Below, piece after piece: positions 9,693-19,659 of a stretch of DNA of 64,000 nucleotides; within the stretch, counting starts at the first letter, position 1; each line of letters begins with the position of its first letter. Under the pieces are notes generated by a model. That model was given only the letters and a program-made list of their open reading frames with translations, ran no database searches and was not told where the DNA came from. Both the position numbers and the translations under genes were made by a program. The DNA is from Acrocarpospora phusangensis (GTDB lineage: Bacteria > Actinomycetota > Actinomycetes > Streptosporangiales > Streptosporangiaceae). The stretch covers positions 21,945 through 85,944 of the forward strand of contig NZ_BOOA01000039.1 in assembly GCF_016862995.1 (NCBI RefSeq), read 5' to 3'.

Positions 9693-10705
9693 CTGCCGCC
9701 TGCCTCCTCCCCCGAGACTCCGGAGGCGGCTTTGGACGTGGCTTTCCCGTCATCGGGATCGTCGGGATCATCGGATTCGGGGGATTCCGCCGAGTCCGGC
9801 ACCGCGGGCTCCTCCTCGGCGGAGGCGACCTCGGCGGCCTCGGCCTGCTCCGGGCCGTGGGCGGGATCGTGGTCCCCGTCCCCGCCGGCCGGGACGATGA
9901 TCTCCTCGGTGTCCTTGTTCCTGGTCAGCCAGAAGTACGCGAGCGCGCCCACCAGGATGACGACCGAGGTCCACTGGTTCAGCCGCAGGCCGAGGATCTC
10001 GTGCGCCGGGTCCACCCGCAGGCCCTCGATCCAGAACCGGCCGATGGTGTAGCCCGCGACGTACAGCGCGAAGAGGCGGCCGTGGCGGAGCGCGAAGCGG
10101 GAGCCGAGCAGGATCAGCACGCCCGCGAGCGCGAAGTCCCAGAGCGACTCGTAGAGGAACGTCGGGTGGTAGGTGGCCGCGCCGGGGACGGTGCCGGGGC
10201 GGCCCGGGTCGATCTCCAGGCACCAGGCGTAGTCGCAGGGGCTGCCGAACAGCTCCTGGTTGAAGTAGTTGCCCCAGCGGCCGATGCCCTGGGCGATGGC
10301 GATGCCGGGCGCGAGCGCGTCGGCCACCGCCGTCAGGGAGATGCCGCGCCGCCGGCAGGCGATCCACACGCCGACACCGCCGAGGGCGATGGCGCCCCAG
10401 ATGCCGAGACCGCCCTTCCAGATGTAGAGCGCGTCGATCGGCCGGTTCGGGGCGTCGGCCCCGAAGTACAGCTGCCAGTCGGTGATGACGTGGTAGAGCC
10501 GGCCGCCGACCAGGCCGAAGGGCACGGCCCAGACGGCCAGGTCGGTGATGGTGCCGGGCTGGCCGCCACGGGCCCGCCAGCGGCGCTCGCCGAGCCAGAC
10601 GGCGACGACGACACCGAGCACGATGCACAGAGCGTAGGCCCGGATGGGGATCGGTCCGAGGTTCCAGACCCCCTGAGACGGGCTGGGGATGTAGGCGAGG
10701 GGCAT
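9689..10705 (-). CDS. lgt: prolipoprotein diacylglyceryl transferase
   Basis: Lgt transfers diacylglycerol from phosphatidylglycerol to the lipobox cysteine of prolipoproteins, the first step of lipoprotein maturation in the cytoplasmic membrane. 338 residues with several membrane helices. The Lgt signature is at about 138-150, with R143 in GIGRWGNYFNQE, and a later HPTFLYES segment. After about residue 275 there is an acidic Asp/Glu/Pro-rich cytoplasmic tail, common in actinobacterial Lgt. The start MPLAYIPSPS is the conserved one; a 23-residue upstream extension is rejected. The stop overlaps the VIT1 start by 4 bases. lgt downstream of trpA is a frequent actinobacterial order; here a DsbA/MauE pair lies between them. 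Confidence 0.96.
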   Translation of the reverse strand: MPLAYIPSPSQGVWNLGPIPIRAYALCIVLGVVVAVWLGERRWRARGGQPGTITDLAVWAVPFGLVGGRLYHVITDWQLYFGADAPNRPIDALYIWKGGLGIWGAIALGGVGVWIACRRRGISLTAVADALAPGIAIAQGIGRWGNYFNQELFGSPCDYAWCLEIDPGRPGTVPGAATYHPTFLYESLWDFALAGVLILLGSRFALRHGRLFALYVAGYTIGRFWIEGLRVDPAHEILGLRLNQWTSVVILVGALAYFWLTRNKDTEEIIVPAGGDGDHDPAHGPEQAEAAEVASAEEEPAVPDSAESPESDDPDDPDDGKATSKAASGVSGEEAGGR

Positions 10706-10789
10706 GTCACAGGACGCTACCGCGTCCGTGAGGCACTCGGGTACGGACGATCGTAAAGGACCTGTCACAGCCACTCCCCGCGGGCCCGC

Positions 10790-11542
10790 TCACTTGCCCG
10801 CCGCCGTGACGGCTTCCCGCAGCTTGGCGGGCACGAACGCGGTCTCGTTGGGCAGCGCCACGCCGTCCAGCTTCAGCTCGGGGGTGCCGCCGATGTTCTG
10901 TTTCCGCAGCACCTCGACGGACTGGTCGGCCTGCGCCTGCGCGTGCTTCTGCGAGGTCACGCAGGTCGGGAAGGCGGAGTCGGTGACGCCGGACTCCTCG
11001 CCCCAGGCCACCAGGTCGTTGAGGGCGAAACCCTCGACGGTCTCGCTCGGCTGGTTCGCGAACAGCTTGTCGTGGAAGGCCATCCAGTGCTTGCCGTCGG
11101 CGATGCAGCGGGCGGCCGCGCCGGCCCGCAGCGAGTTGGACCTGGTCGGCTCCTGCCGGAAGATCGTCAGCGGGTGGTAGACGACCTTGGCCTTGCCCTC
11201 GGCGGCCAGGTTCTTGATCGTGCTGCCGCTGCTGTCCTCCAGCGCCTTGCAGGCCGGGCACTGGAAGTCCTCGTAGACGTCCAGCACCGGCGCGGTCACC
11301 CCGGCCTTGGCCAGGGTGACCGTGCCGTCGCCGTTCACGGTGGCCGGGGGCAGGGCCAGCGCGGGCTGCTCCGCCGTGTCCTGGGTCGCCGCGTACCAGG
11401 AGCCGAAACCGATGGCGGCCACGGCGACCACGCCGACGACGCTGATGGTGACCAGGCGTTTACGCCGGTCCCGCTTGCGTTCGGCGGCCCGCTGCGCCGC
11501 GATGCGATCGCGTGCCGACGCTTCCCGCGCACCCTTGCTCAT
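10790..11542 (-). CDS. DsbA-like thioredoxin-fold membrane-anchored protein
   Basis: 250 residues. A strongly basic N-terminus, one membrane anchor (about 31-51), then an extracytoplasmic thioredoxin-fold domain of the DsbA/thioredoxin_4 type. The active site is C95-P-A-C98 following VYEDFQ. The cis-proline loop GGTPEL is visible near the end. Expected role: disulfide formation or isomerisation in exported proteins. The ATG overlaps the stop of the MauE-like gene by 4 bases (ATGA), which fixes the start. The pair suggests that the MauE/DoxX-like membrane protein recycles this oxidoreductase. Confidence 0.92.
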   Translation of the reverse strand: MSKGAREASARDRIAAQRAAERKRDRRKRLVTISVVGVVAVAAIGFGSWYAATQDTAEQPALALPPATVNGDGTVTLAKAGVTAPVLDVYEDFQCPACKALEDSSGSTIKNLAAEGKAKVVYHPLTIFRQEPTRSNSLRAGAAARCIADGKHWMAFHDKLFANQPSETVEGFALNDLVAWGEESGVTDSAFPTCVTSQKHAQAQADQSVEVLRKQNIGGTPELKLDGVALPNETAFVPAKLREAVTAAGK

Positions 11543-12093
11543 GAATCGTTCCCCTCGTCGTGATCGTGCAGGTCGTGATGGCCGGGCCGGTCGGCCAGGC
11601 CCAGGACGGAGTCGAGGGCCAGCCGGCCGGGCGGGAAGCGGGCGGCCCAGGCCGCGCACAGCACGAGCCCGCCGTCGCGGAGCATCTCCGTGAGGTAGCC
11701 GGGGTCCTGGCCGGCCGCGAGCGTGCCGTCGCCGCCGAAGCAGCCGCAGTCGATGCGCAGCCCCCGCGCCCACGCCGAGGCGATGCCGGCCACGAAGGCG
11801 AGCATGAGCAGCCCGGCCACGACGGCCGAGACACGGGTGAGCAGGCCCAGGACAAGCAGCGCTCCGAGGACGATCTCCAGGATGGGCAGGCCGTAACCCA
11901 CGGCCGTGGCGACCCCGCCCGGCAGCAGCTCGTACGCCTTGACCGCCTGCACCGAGAGGGCAGGGGCGCCGATCTTGAGCCAGCCCGCGGCGATGAGCAC
12001 GCCGCCGAGCATGAGCCTGGCGAAGGTCGTCACCCAGGGTACCGCTACATCAGCGGAGAGTGACCATCGGGGAGCAGGAACTTCCGCTGCCAC
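11539..12093 (-). CDS. MauE/DoxX-like redox membrane protein
   Basis: 184 residues with four predicted membrane helices (about 22-40, 63-83, 88-108 and a less clear one near 140) and a D-C-G-C-F-G motif (C116, C118) facing a DsbA-like partner. MauE-type proteins are thought to shuttle electrons between quinones and thioredoxin-fold proteins. GTG start preceded by AAGGAG with 8-base spacing (12102-12107), the clearest ribosome site in the area. The C-terminus is His/Asp-rich (HHDLHDHDEG), possibly metal-binding. Cotranscribed with the DsbA-like gene through an ATGA overlap. Confidence 0.88.
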   Translation of the reverse strand: MAAEVPAPRWSLSADVAVPWVTTFARLMLGGVLIAAGWLKIGAPALSVQAVKAYELLPGGVATAVGYGLPILEIVLGALLVLGLLTRVSAVVAGLLMLAFVAGIASAWARGLRIDCGCFGGDGTLAAGQDPGYLTEMLRDGGLVLCAAWAARFPPGRLALDSVLGLADRPGHHDLHDHDEGNDS

Positions 12094-12210
12094 GTGAGGA
12101 ACTCCTTCTACTGGCGGCCGGGGCGGCCACCGCCCACGAAACCTATTGGACCAAGCTCACCACGGACTCGATAAGAGCTGAGTAAGCCGCGAGTGAACCC
12201 CGCATAATAC

Positions 12211-12254
12211 CTCAAAAAGGACAAAACGGCCGACCCCCTGTGGGGGCCGGCCGT
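12211..12254 (-). terminator. rho-independent terminator after trpA
   Basis: Reading the minus strand out of trpA there is a GC-rich hairpin: arms 12226-12238 and 12242-12254 pair over 12 positions with one A/C mismatch and a 3-base loop. It is followed by TTTTGTCCTTTTT. This closes the trp unit and separates it from the MauE/DsbA/lgt unit. The 176-bp gap 12094-12270 holds no gene; the rest must hold the promoter for the MauE-like gene. Confidence 0.85.
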
Positions 12255-12270
12255 GGCACGAGCGGATGGA

Positions 12271-13068
12271 TCAGCGGCGGCGCACACCCGCCGCGAGCTC
12301 GGCGGCGAGCTCGCGCACCGCGAACAGGCCGGCGGCCTCGTCGGGGGCGTCCAGCAGGCGCCGGATGAAGGCGGAGCCGACGATCACGCCGTCCGCGTAC
12401 GCGGCCACCTCGGCCGCCTGGGCGCCGTTGCCGACCCCGAGGCCCACGCAGACCGGCAGCGCGGTGTGCGCCTTGGTCCGCTTGACCAGGCCCTCGGCGG
12501 CGGCCCCGACCGACTCGCGGGCGCCGGTCACGCCCATCAGCGAGGCGGCGTAGACGAAGCCGGTGCAGCAGTCCGCGACGATGCCGATGCGCTCCTCGGT
12601 GGAGCTGGGCGCGACCAGGAACACGGTGTCGATGCCCGCGGACCGGCTGGCCTCCCGCCACGGCCCGGCCTCTTCCGGCGTCAGGTCGGGCGTGATCGTG
12701 CCCACCCCGCCCGCGTCGGCCAGGTCCCGGGCGAAGCGCTCCGCGCCGTACTGGTCGATGGGGTTCCAGTAGGTCATGACCAGGGTGGCCGCGCCCGTCC
12801 TGGCCACGCCCTCGACGGTCCGCATCACGTCGGCGATCCGGGTGCCGTTGGTCAGCGACCGGTGCACCGCGTCCTGGATGGTCGGCCCGTCCATCAGCGG
12901 ATCCGAGTACGGCAGGCCGATCTCGATCACGTCGCAGCCCGCGTCCACCATGGCGGAGGCGGCGGCGACGGCCCCCTCCTTGGTCGGGAACCCGGCGGGC
13001 AGGTAGCCCACCAGCGCGGCGCGGTCCTCGGATCGGGCCTTCTCGAAGACCGCGGCAAGAGATGTCAT
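12271..13068 (-). CDS. trpA: tryptophan synthase alpha subunit
   Basis: Cleaves indole-3-glycerol phosphate to indole and glyceraldehyde 3-phosphate; indole is channelled to TrpB. 265 residues, normal length. Catalytic acids fall at E49 (in DVIEIGLPYSDP) and D60 (DGP), the same numbers as in the Salmonella enzyme. The phosphate-binding loop near the C-terminus (G-L-G-V-G and G-S-A-F) is present. Start 16 bp after the trpB stop. Last gene of the trpCBA run, followed by a strong terminator. Confidence 0.98.
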   Translation of the reverse strand: MTSLAAVFEKARSEDRAALVGYLPAGFPTKEGAVAAASAMVDAGCDVIEIGLPYSDPLMDGPTIQDAVHRSLTNGTRIADVMRTVEGVARTGAATLVMTYWNPIDQYGAERFARDLADAGGVGTITPDLTPEEAGPWREASRSAGIDTVFLVAPSSTEERIGIVADCCTGFVYAASLMGVTGARESVGAAAEGLVKRTKAHTALPVCVGLGVGNGAQAAEVAAYADGVIVGSAFIRRLLDAPDEAAGLFAVRELAAELAAGVRRR

Positions 13069-13084
13069 ATCAGCGCCCTGGAGC

Positions 13085-14334
<1,250 letters not shown>

Positions 14335-14338
<4 letters not shown>

Positions 14339-15156
14339 GGCTTCTCCTGCTGCCGTTCCTGCCGGGATGACGGGTGCGCGCCCGCGGTGACCAGGTCGTT
14401 GACCGCGGCCCTCGGGTCCTTGCCGGTGACCAGGCTCTCCCCCACCAGCACCGCGTCGGCGCCGGCGCGGGCGTAGGCCAGCAGGTCGTGCGGGCCGCGC
14501 ACACCGGACTCCGCGATCTTGATGATCCCGTCCGGGATCTTCGGGGCCAGCTTGGCGAAGACGTCCCGGTCCACCTGGAGCGTCCTCAGGTCGCGCGCGT
14601 TCACCCCGATGATCTTAGCGCCCGCGGCCACGGCCCGTTCAAGCTCTTCCTCGGTGTGTACCTCGACCAGCGGGGTCAGCCCGATGGACTCGGCCCGCTC
14701 GATCAGCGAGACCAGGGCCTCCTGCTCCAGCGAGACGACCATGAGCAGCGCCAGGTCCGCGCCGTAGGCGCGCGCCTCCCAGAGCTGGTAGGAGCTGACG
14801 ATGAAGTCCTTGCGCAGGATGGGCACGTCCACCCGGGCCCGCACGGCGGCCAGGTCGGCGAGGCTGCCGCCGAACCTGCGGCGCTCGGTGAGCACGCTGA
14901 TCACGTGCGCGCCGCCGGCCTCGTAGTCGGCGGCCAGCGCGGCCGGGTCGGCGATGGCCGCGAGCGCGCCCTTGGACGGGCTGGACCGCTTCACCTCGGC
15001 GATCACCGAGACCCGGTCGCCGGCCAGCGCCGCGCGCGCGTCGCGGGGGGCCGGCGCTCGTCCGGCGCGCTGCTTGAGCTCGTCGATCGACACGGTCTTC
15101 TGCCGTTCGGCGAGGTCCTCCCGGACCCCTTCGATGATCTCGTCGAGAACGCTCAC
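14335..15156 (-). CDS. trpC: indole-3-glycerol phosphate synthase
   Basis: Converts carboxyphenylaminodeoxyribulose phosphate to indole-3-glycerol phosphate. A (beta/alpha)8 barrel of 273 residues with the [12 protein letters not shown] loop, LRKDFI catalytic lysine, [10 protein letters not shown] and the AESGV phosphate site. GTG start at 15156 chosen because actinobacterial TrpC begins SVLDEII; an extension back to 15216 adds unconserved residues. A monofunctional protein, so the phosphoribosylanthranilate isomerase step must come from priA at 38.1-38.9 kb. 118 bp separate it from the DUF2752 gene. Confidence 0.96.
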
Positions 15157-15274
15157 GAACTCCGGGTCCCTCCGATTGACTGCGCTCGCGGGACCGCGCG
15201 TGCTCTCCGCGCGCACCCCGCCCTGCCCTGCCGATGGTATCGGCCCTCCCGGCCGCGCCCGGCCACCGGGTGCG

Positions 15275-15679
15275 TCACGGCGCGAGAATTCGCCCGGCGG
15301 GAAGATTGCGCGCGACCCAGAAGAGCAGGGCCGCGGCCACGAACCCCCAGGCGAAGACTGGCCTGGCCAGGACCGTGCTCATCCGCCTTCCGGTCCAGGC
15401 CGCGAGGGCCCAGCGCGCCCACAGGTAGACCAGCACGGGCGCGGTCAGCGTGAACAGCGGGTTGAGGTCCAGGGCGGCCAGCGGGTCGCCGTGCGCCAGG
15501 GCGTGCACGGCGCGCAGGGTGCCGCAGCCGGGGCAGTAGAACCCGCTGACCGCGAGGAACGGGCAGACCGGGTAGTGCCCGGGCGCGTTCGGGTCGACGG
15601 CCGCGACGTATCCGGTGGCCGCCAGCGTGACCGCCGCCACCGCCGCGGGCGCGAGCCGGCGGCGCGTCACCGTCTTCAT
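15275..15679 (-). CDS. DUF2752 membrane protein
   Basis: 134 residues with two or three membrane helices and the DUF2752 core [15 protein letters not shown], plus a preceding P-V-C-P segment; the cysteines suggest metal or redox binding, but the function of the family is not known. In actinobacteria this family often sits just upstream of trpC, as here. The ribosome site is weak. 38 bp downstream of the DUF4190 gene, so probably cotranscribed with it. Confidence 0.88.
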   Translation of the reverse strand: MKTVTRRRLAPAAVAAVTLAATGYVAAVDPNAPGHYPVCPFLAVSGFYCPGCGTLRAVHALAHGDPLAALDLNPLFTLTAPVLVYLWARWALAAWTGRRMSTVLARPVFAWGFVAAALLFWVARNLPAGRILAP

Positions 15680-15717
15680 CAGGGCAGCCTAGCCGGGCCC
15701 GCCCGGCGGAGCCGCGA

Positions 15718-16284
15718 TCAGTAGTTGAAGTCGGACGAGGGGACCGCCTCGGCGATGCCGATCAGGGCCAGGATGGCGGCGCCGAACGCCAGCCAGAGGA
15801 TGACCCAGAGCGCGATCGTGATGTAGGAGGTGACCAGGCCGGCCACGGCCATGCCGCGCCCCTCCTCGCCGCTCTCCTTGATCCGCGCCATCGCGATGTG
15901 CCCGAAGATCGCGCCCAGGATGCTGGTGACGCCGCAGAGCAGCAGGCCGACGATGCCCATCACCAGGGACGCGACCGCCAGGCCGTTGGTGGGGCGCTGC
16001 GGAGGGTAGCCGTAGCCCTGCTGGTAGCCGGGCTGGGCGTAGGACTGCTGGTAGCCGGGCTGCTGGTAGGCGTCGTAGCCGCTGGGCTGGGTGTAGCCGG
16101 GCTGCGGCTGGCCGTACGGGTCGTAGCCGGGCTGCTGGCCGTAACCGGGCTGGCCGTAGCCGGGCTGCTGGCTGCCGTACCCCTGATCCCCGTAACCGGG
16201 CTGTCCCCCGTAGCCGGGCTGCTGCCCGTAGCCGGGCTGGCCGCCGTGCTCCCCGGTGTCGCCCGGCTGGTTCCCGTAACTCAT
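15718..16284 (-). CDS. DUF4190 membrane protein with Gln/Gly/Tyr-rich repeats
   Basis: 188 residues. The N-terminal 100 residues are a low-complexity run of P-G-Y-G-Q-Q units (about 14 copies of a PGYG-like motif), encoded by an imperfect tandem repeat at about 16010-16265. Two hydrophobic helices follow, with the DUF4190 pattern [12 protein letters not shown]...GHIAM. Such proteins are common actinobacterial envelope proteins of unknown role. ATG preceded by AGGAG with 8-base spacing. It probably has its own promoter in the 117-bp gap 16285-16401. Confidence 0.88.
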   Translation of the reverse strand: MSYGNQPGDTGEHGGQPGYGQQPGYGGQPGYGDQGYGSQQPGYGQPGYGQQPGYDPYGQPQPGYTQPSGYDAYQQPGYQQSYAQPGYQQGYGYPPQRPTNGLAVASLVMGIVGLLLCGVTSILGAIFGHIAMARIKESGEEGRGMAVAGLVTSYITIALWVILWLAFGAAILALIGIAEAVPSSDFNY

Positions 16285-16401
16285 GTGAATGACTCCTAGC
16301 GGTCATCGTGAGAGGTGCGGGCGGCAGCCTAGCGATTTGCACGTATTACTAGGGGGTTACGCTCAATGTGTGGACAAGTTGTGACCAGGCGTGCCCGCCT
16401 G

Positions 16402-16944
16402 TCAACGATGCTCGTCGGAGACGGTCGGGTCCAGTCCCGCGTCCAGAGCGTCCCACAACTCTCGCTCTCCGGATGCCCTCATCGGCGTACGGCTTCCGCG
16501 CGCGGGGGCGGCCCACCGGGTGGCGCGGGCGGCGGCGTACAGACCGGCCAGGACCAGCAGCGCGCCCCCGGCGACGGCGGCGAGCGGCCAGAAGGTGAGC
16601 TCCGCGGTCGCCGCGGCGGAGCCGCCGGGCGCGAGGTCGCCGCCCCAGGCCCGCAGGGACGCCAGCACGACGGCCGCGCCGCAGAGGGCGACGAGACCGG
16701 CCAGGACCGAGCGCCACACGCCGCGGGCGGCGAGCACCGCGACGGCCCCGGCCAGCCCGGCCAGCGCCACCGGGGTCAGCGAGGCGGCGACTTCGCCGCC
16801 GGTCAGGGTCAGGGCGGACGGACTCGGGACGGTGGCGGCGGAGGTAAGCACGGCCCAGTCCCGGCCGGCGGCCAGCAGCGTGAGCCCGCCGCCGGCCGCG
16901 CAGACGGTCAGCCAGAGCGTGACGGCCCGCCGGGCGGGGTTCAC
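16402..16944 (-). CDS. Trp-operon-associated membrane protein (TIGR02234)
   Basis: 180 residues with four predicted membrane helices and a charged C-terminal tail; matches the Trp_oprn_chp family found next to trpE/trpC in actinobacteria, role unknown. GTG start overlaps the hisI stop (GTGA), which fixes the start. In relatives this gene normally follows trpE; here hisI directly precedes it and trpE is absent from the window. Confidence 0.88.
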   Translation of the reverse strand: MNPARRAVTLWLTVCAAGGGLTLLAAGRDWAVLTSAATVPSPSALTLTGGEVAASLTPVALAGLAGAVAVLAARGVWRSVLAGLVALCGAAVVLASLRAWGGDLAPGGSAAATAELTFWPLAAVAGGALLVLAGLYAAARATRWAAPARGSRTPMRASGERELWDALDAGLDPTVSDEHR

Positions 16945-17288
16945 GAGAGGGTCACTTCCAGCGGGTCCGCGTCGAAGCAGGTCCGGTCGCCGGTGTGGCA
17001 GGCCGCGCCGACCTGGTCCACCTGGAGCAGGATCGTGTCGCCGTCGCAGTCCAGGGCGGCGTGCTTGACCCACTGCACGTGGCCCGAGGTGTCGCCCTTC
17101 ACCCAGTACTCCCCCCGGCTCCGCGACCAGTAGGTCGCCCGGCCCGTGCTGAGGGTGCGGTGCAGCGCCTCGTCGTCCATCCAGGCCAGCATGAGCACCT
17201 CGCCGGTGTCGTGCTGCTGGACTACGGCGGGCACCAGGCCGTCGCGGGTGCGCTTCAACCGGCCGGCGATCTTCGGGTCCAAGGGCAT
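16941..17288 (-). CDS. hisI: phosphoribosyl-AMP cyclohydrolase
   Basis: Third step of histidine synthesis (opens the PR-AMP ring). 115 residues with the family zinc and magnesium motifs: MDDEAL, Y-W-S-R-S-R, D-C-D-G-D and C-H-T-G-D-R-T-C. No HisE domain, so hisE must be separate. Start at MPLDPKIAG is canonical and 14 bp after the JAB-E1 stop. An upstream in-frame ATG at 17306 would overlap that stop as ATGA and is a real alternative (121 residues). It is separated by about 20 kb from the rest of the his genes. Confidence 0.95.
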   Translation of the reverse strand: MPLDPKIAGRLKRTRDGLVPAVVQQHDTGEVLMLAWMDDEALHRTLSTGRATYWSRSRGEYWVKGDTSGHVQWVKHAALDCDGDTILLQVDQVGAACHTGDRTCFDADPLEVTLS

Positions 17289-17302
17289 GCCGTCATTCTG
17301 CC

Positions 17303-18976
17303 TCATCCCGGGCCCGGACCAGCGCTTTCGTACGCCGCGAGCAGGTCTGTCGCCGCGAACGCGACCGGATGGGCGGCCGGATCGGTCCGGCCCGCGGGGT
17401 CGCCGCACACCGGGCAGTCCGCGTCCCGGCTCGGCACCAGCCAGACGCTCTGGTACGCGTGCTGCCCGAAGGCGTCGCCCAGCAGCGCCGGGAAGATCCA
17501 GTAACCGGGCCGGTTGGCGAAGACCGCGTAGCTGGCGCCGCGCTCCCGCACCTGGTCGGCGAAGCGCCTGGCCGCCACGTCCTCCGACTCGGGATGGAGC
17601 AGCCCGAGCGCCAGCTTGCCCGCCACCGAGCAGACGTGGTGGATGTCGGTCAGCAGGCCGGGCTCGGCGACCAGCCGTCCGGTGCCGTAGTCGGTCCGCC
17701 GGTGCGGGGAGTCCTCCCGCGCGGTCGCCGCCCGTACGCTTCCGGCGCAGCAGCCCCAGCAGGGCAGTCCGTCGGCCACCATGACGACCTCACCGCCCTC
17801 GGCGCCCCGGTAGAGGGCGGGGAAGACGGCGGGCTTGCCGTACCAGTAGGCGAGGTGGTCCAGGCGGGCCTGCGCGGCGTTGTCGTCGGTGGCCGCGACG
17901 ACCAGGTCGGCCTCCGCGACCAGCGCGGCGAGTTCCCCGGCGGGCAGTTCGTGCAGCGCCGCCGTACGCCCGTCCACCCGGCAGGCCGGGTTGATCGCCC
18001 GTACCAGCCGGGCCAGGGCCTCGGTCTTCGGCGCGCCCACGTCGGCCACCCGGTACGCCGACCTGCCCAGGTTCTCGGCCGCCACGGTCTCCGGGTCCAC
18101 CAGCGTGAACGCCCCCACGCCCGCCCTGGCCAGGACCTCCGCCAGGTACGACCCCACCGACCCGGCCCCGGCGACCAGCACCCGCCGCTCGGCCAGGACC
18201 GGGGAGAGCAGTCCCGCGCTCCGCGCCTGCAACGGGACCCGCGCGGGCGGACGCCGTACGGCGCGGGCGAGGCGGTCGGCGGCGGGGACGGACAGATCCC
18301 AGCGGAGCGGCACCGGGCCGACGCCCCCGGCGACGACGAGCGGCGCGGCGGCGGGATAGTCCGCGCCGAACAGGACGGCGACCGGGCCGAGCCCTTCGAT
18401 CTCGCCGGTGACGCCCAGCATGGGCGTGCCGTCCACGGTCACCAGGGCCGGGTCGCCCTCCCCGGTGAAACCGGCGCGGGTCAGGCTCCGCCGGATCGGC
18501 AGCACGACCGGCCGCACGGGCGCGACCCTCGGCCCCGACTCCGTCCGGGTGGCCCCGAAGAACGAGATCCGGCAGCCGTCCAGCGCCAGTTCGTGCCCCT
18601 CCAGGGGCGTGTCCGCGTCGTGGGTGACGATCGGCGCCAGGTAGCGGGTCAGCGCGGGGTTGAGCGCCAGCGACCGGGCGAACTCGGCGCGGTCCTGCCC
18701 GGACGGCGTGGCCATGCCGCCCGGATGGGAGTGCGCGATCCCCTTGAACCGCGCCGCGGTGCCCCGCTCGACCCGGCCGATCTCCTCGATCAGCCGGTCG
18801 CTGTTGTGGTAGAGCACCGAGGTGACCTCGGCCGACTCGTCGTGCAGGAACAGGGTGACGACGTCGGCGCCGGGCACGCCGAGCAGCGCGCCGCCCTGTT
18901 CCGGGGCCGTGGCGCCGAGCGTGGCGGCGACGCGGTCCAGGACGTAGTCGGCGATCCGCACGGCCGGGTCAGTCAT
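17303..18976 (-). CDS. JAB/JAMM isopeptidase-E1 (ThiF-fold) fusion protein
   Basis: 557 residues. Residues 1-140: JAMM metalloprotease domain with complete motif E26, H82-S-H84, S92 and D95 (H-x-H-x7-S-x2-D). Residues about 145-250: a linker domain whose strand pattern (LGVTGEI, then [13 protein letters not shown]) resembles a degraded UBC/RWD fold (inference). Residues 262-557: E1-like adenylation domain with GAGSVG (270-275), D294, N302/R305, K317 and D364, and a structural zinc site from C406/C409 and C521/C524. C449 is a candidate acceptor cysteine. It starts inside the last codons of the E2-like gene (8-bp overlap). Together they look like an activation/removal enzyme for ubiquitin-like conjugation, related in parts to CBASS Cap2/Cap3 and Bil systems, but JAB and E1 are fused here. 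Confidence 0.88.
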   Translation of the reverse strand: MTDPAVRIADYVLDRVAATLGATAPEQGGALLGVPGADVVTLFLHDESAEVTSVLYHNSDRLIEEIGRVERGTAARFKGIAHSHPGGMATPSGQDRAEFARSLALNPALTRYLAPIVTHDADTPLEGHELALDGCRISFFGATRTESGPRVAPVRPVVLPIRRSLTRAGFTGEGDPALVTVDGTPMLGVTGEIEGLGPVAVLFGADYPAAAPLVVAGGVGPVPLRWDLSVPAADRLARAVRRPPARVPLQARSAGLLSPVLAERRVLVAGAGSVGSYLAEVLARAGVGAFTLVDPETVAAENLGRSAYRVADVGAPKTEALARLVRAINPACRVDGRTAALHELPAGELAALVAEADLVVAATDDNAAQARLDHLAYWYGKPAVFPALYRGAEGGEVVMVADGLPCWGCCAGSVRAATAREDSPHRRTDYGTGRLVAEPGLLTDIHHVCSVAGKLALGLLHPESEDVAARRFADQVRERGASYAVFANRPGYWIFPALLGDAFGQHAYQSVWLVPSRDADCPVCGDPAGRTDPAAHPVAFAATDLLAAYESAGPGPG

Positions 18977-19541
18977 CGAGGTTGTTGACGGAGAACGGGA
19001 AGCTGTATCCGGCCAGGACGACGTCCATCCCGGTGGCCCAGAGCACCGACTTGGAGTAGGCCTTCTCCAGCGTGGGCTGGCCGCCGCGCCCGCCGTCGCT
19101 GAGGCAGATCCGGCCGTCCGGGTAGAGGTGGCCCTGGTGCGCGCCGACGTGGCCCTGGAGCTGCGGGTCGAGCAGGTTGACCTGGTACTGGCGGCCGTCG
19201 TAGTAGGCGAACATCGTGTAGACCCGGCCCATGGCCGACTTGATGGAGTAGCACCAGCCGCGGGCGTCCGGCCGGTTCACGAAGACGGTGTTGCGCGGCA
19301 TGTGGCCGGCGGCGAACCGCTGGTCGATCCGGGTGCGGAGTTCGGCCGCGCGCGCGGAGGGCGAGGCGAAGGTGCCCAGCTGCACGGTGGAGAGCGGCTG
19401 GTCGCCGGGCGCGTCGCCGGTGTAGATCTCGCCCTCCCTGCCCACGCTGACCTCCTCGGAGGCGCGGTCCCTGGACGGCCCGGCCTGCTGGGCGTCCTGA
19501 ATGATCCGCCGGAGTTCGTTGAGGTCCGGAGCATTGGCCAC
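18969..19541 (-). CDS. E2 (ubiquitin-conjugating)-like protein
   Basis: 190 residues. Residues 1-75 are mostly helical and polar. From about 85 the pattern fits a prokaryotic E2-like fold: strands YSIKSA, YTMFAYYDG, YQVNLLDP, then H138-L-Y-P-D-G-R-I-C146-L. The H-x(5-6)-G-x-[IL]-C-L arrangement matches E2 active sites, with C146 as predicted thioester cysteine. A tryptophan-containing helix follows (SVLWATGMD). No di-Gly tail. GTG start with AAGGAG 7 bases upstream. The end overlaps the JAB-E1 gene by 8 bp, so the two are coupled. No ubiquitin-like protein is encoded next to them. Assignment rests on motif and partner. Confidence 0.72.
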   Translation of the reverse strand: MANAPDLNELRRIIQDAQQAGPSRDRASEEVSVGREGEIYTGDAPGDQPLSTVQLGTFASPSARAAELRTRIDQRFAAGHMPRNTVFVNRPDARGWCYSIKSAMGRVYTMFAYYDGRQYQVNLLDPQLQGHVGAHQGHLYPDGRICLSDGGRGGQPTLEKAYSKSVLWATGMDVVLAGYSFPFSVNNLDD

Positions 19542-19558
19542 GATTTATCTCCTTCTAC

Positions 19559-19631
19559 TGGGATACGACAATCTTGATATAGTCAGGGATAGTTAAAGAG
19601 GGGTTGCGGGGTTGTCTTGGGGATAGACAAC
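19559..19631. promoter_or_regulatory. intergenic repeats between the E2-like and XRE genes (putative operators)
   Basis: The 118-bp divergent region (19542-19659) is AT-richer than its surroundings. It contains a 7-bp perfect inverted repeat, GTTGTCT (19611-19617) and AGACAAC (19625-19631), with a 7-base spacer. It also has direct repeats of the type GGGATA-(C)-GACAA at 19560-19570 and 19620-19630, and another GGGATA near 19587. This placement is what one expects for autoregulation by the divergent XRE protein. Inferred from sequence symmetry only. Confidence 0.45.
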
Positions 19632-19659
19632 TCCCGGAAACCAGACACGGGGGCCGACA

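Noticed and set aside
9692..9771. Alternative minus-strand frame across the lgt-VIT1 junction
   Set aside because: It is an overlapping frame with Arg/Pro-rich composition; the ATGA overlap of lgt and VIT1 explains the region fully.
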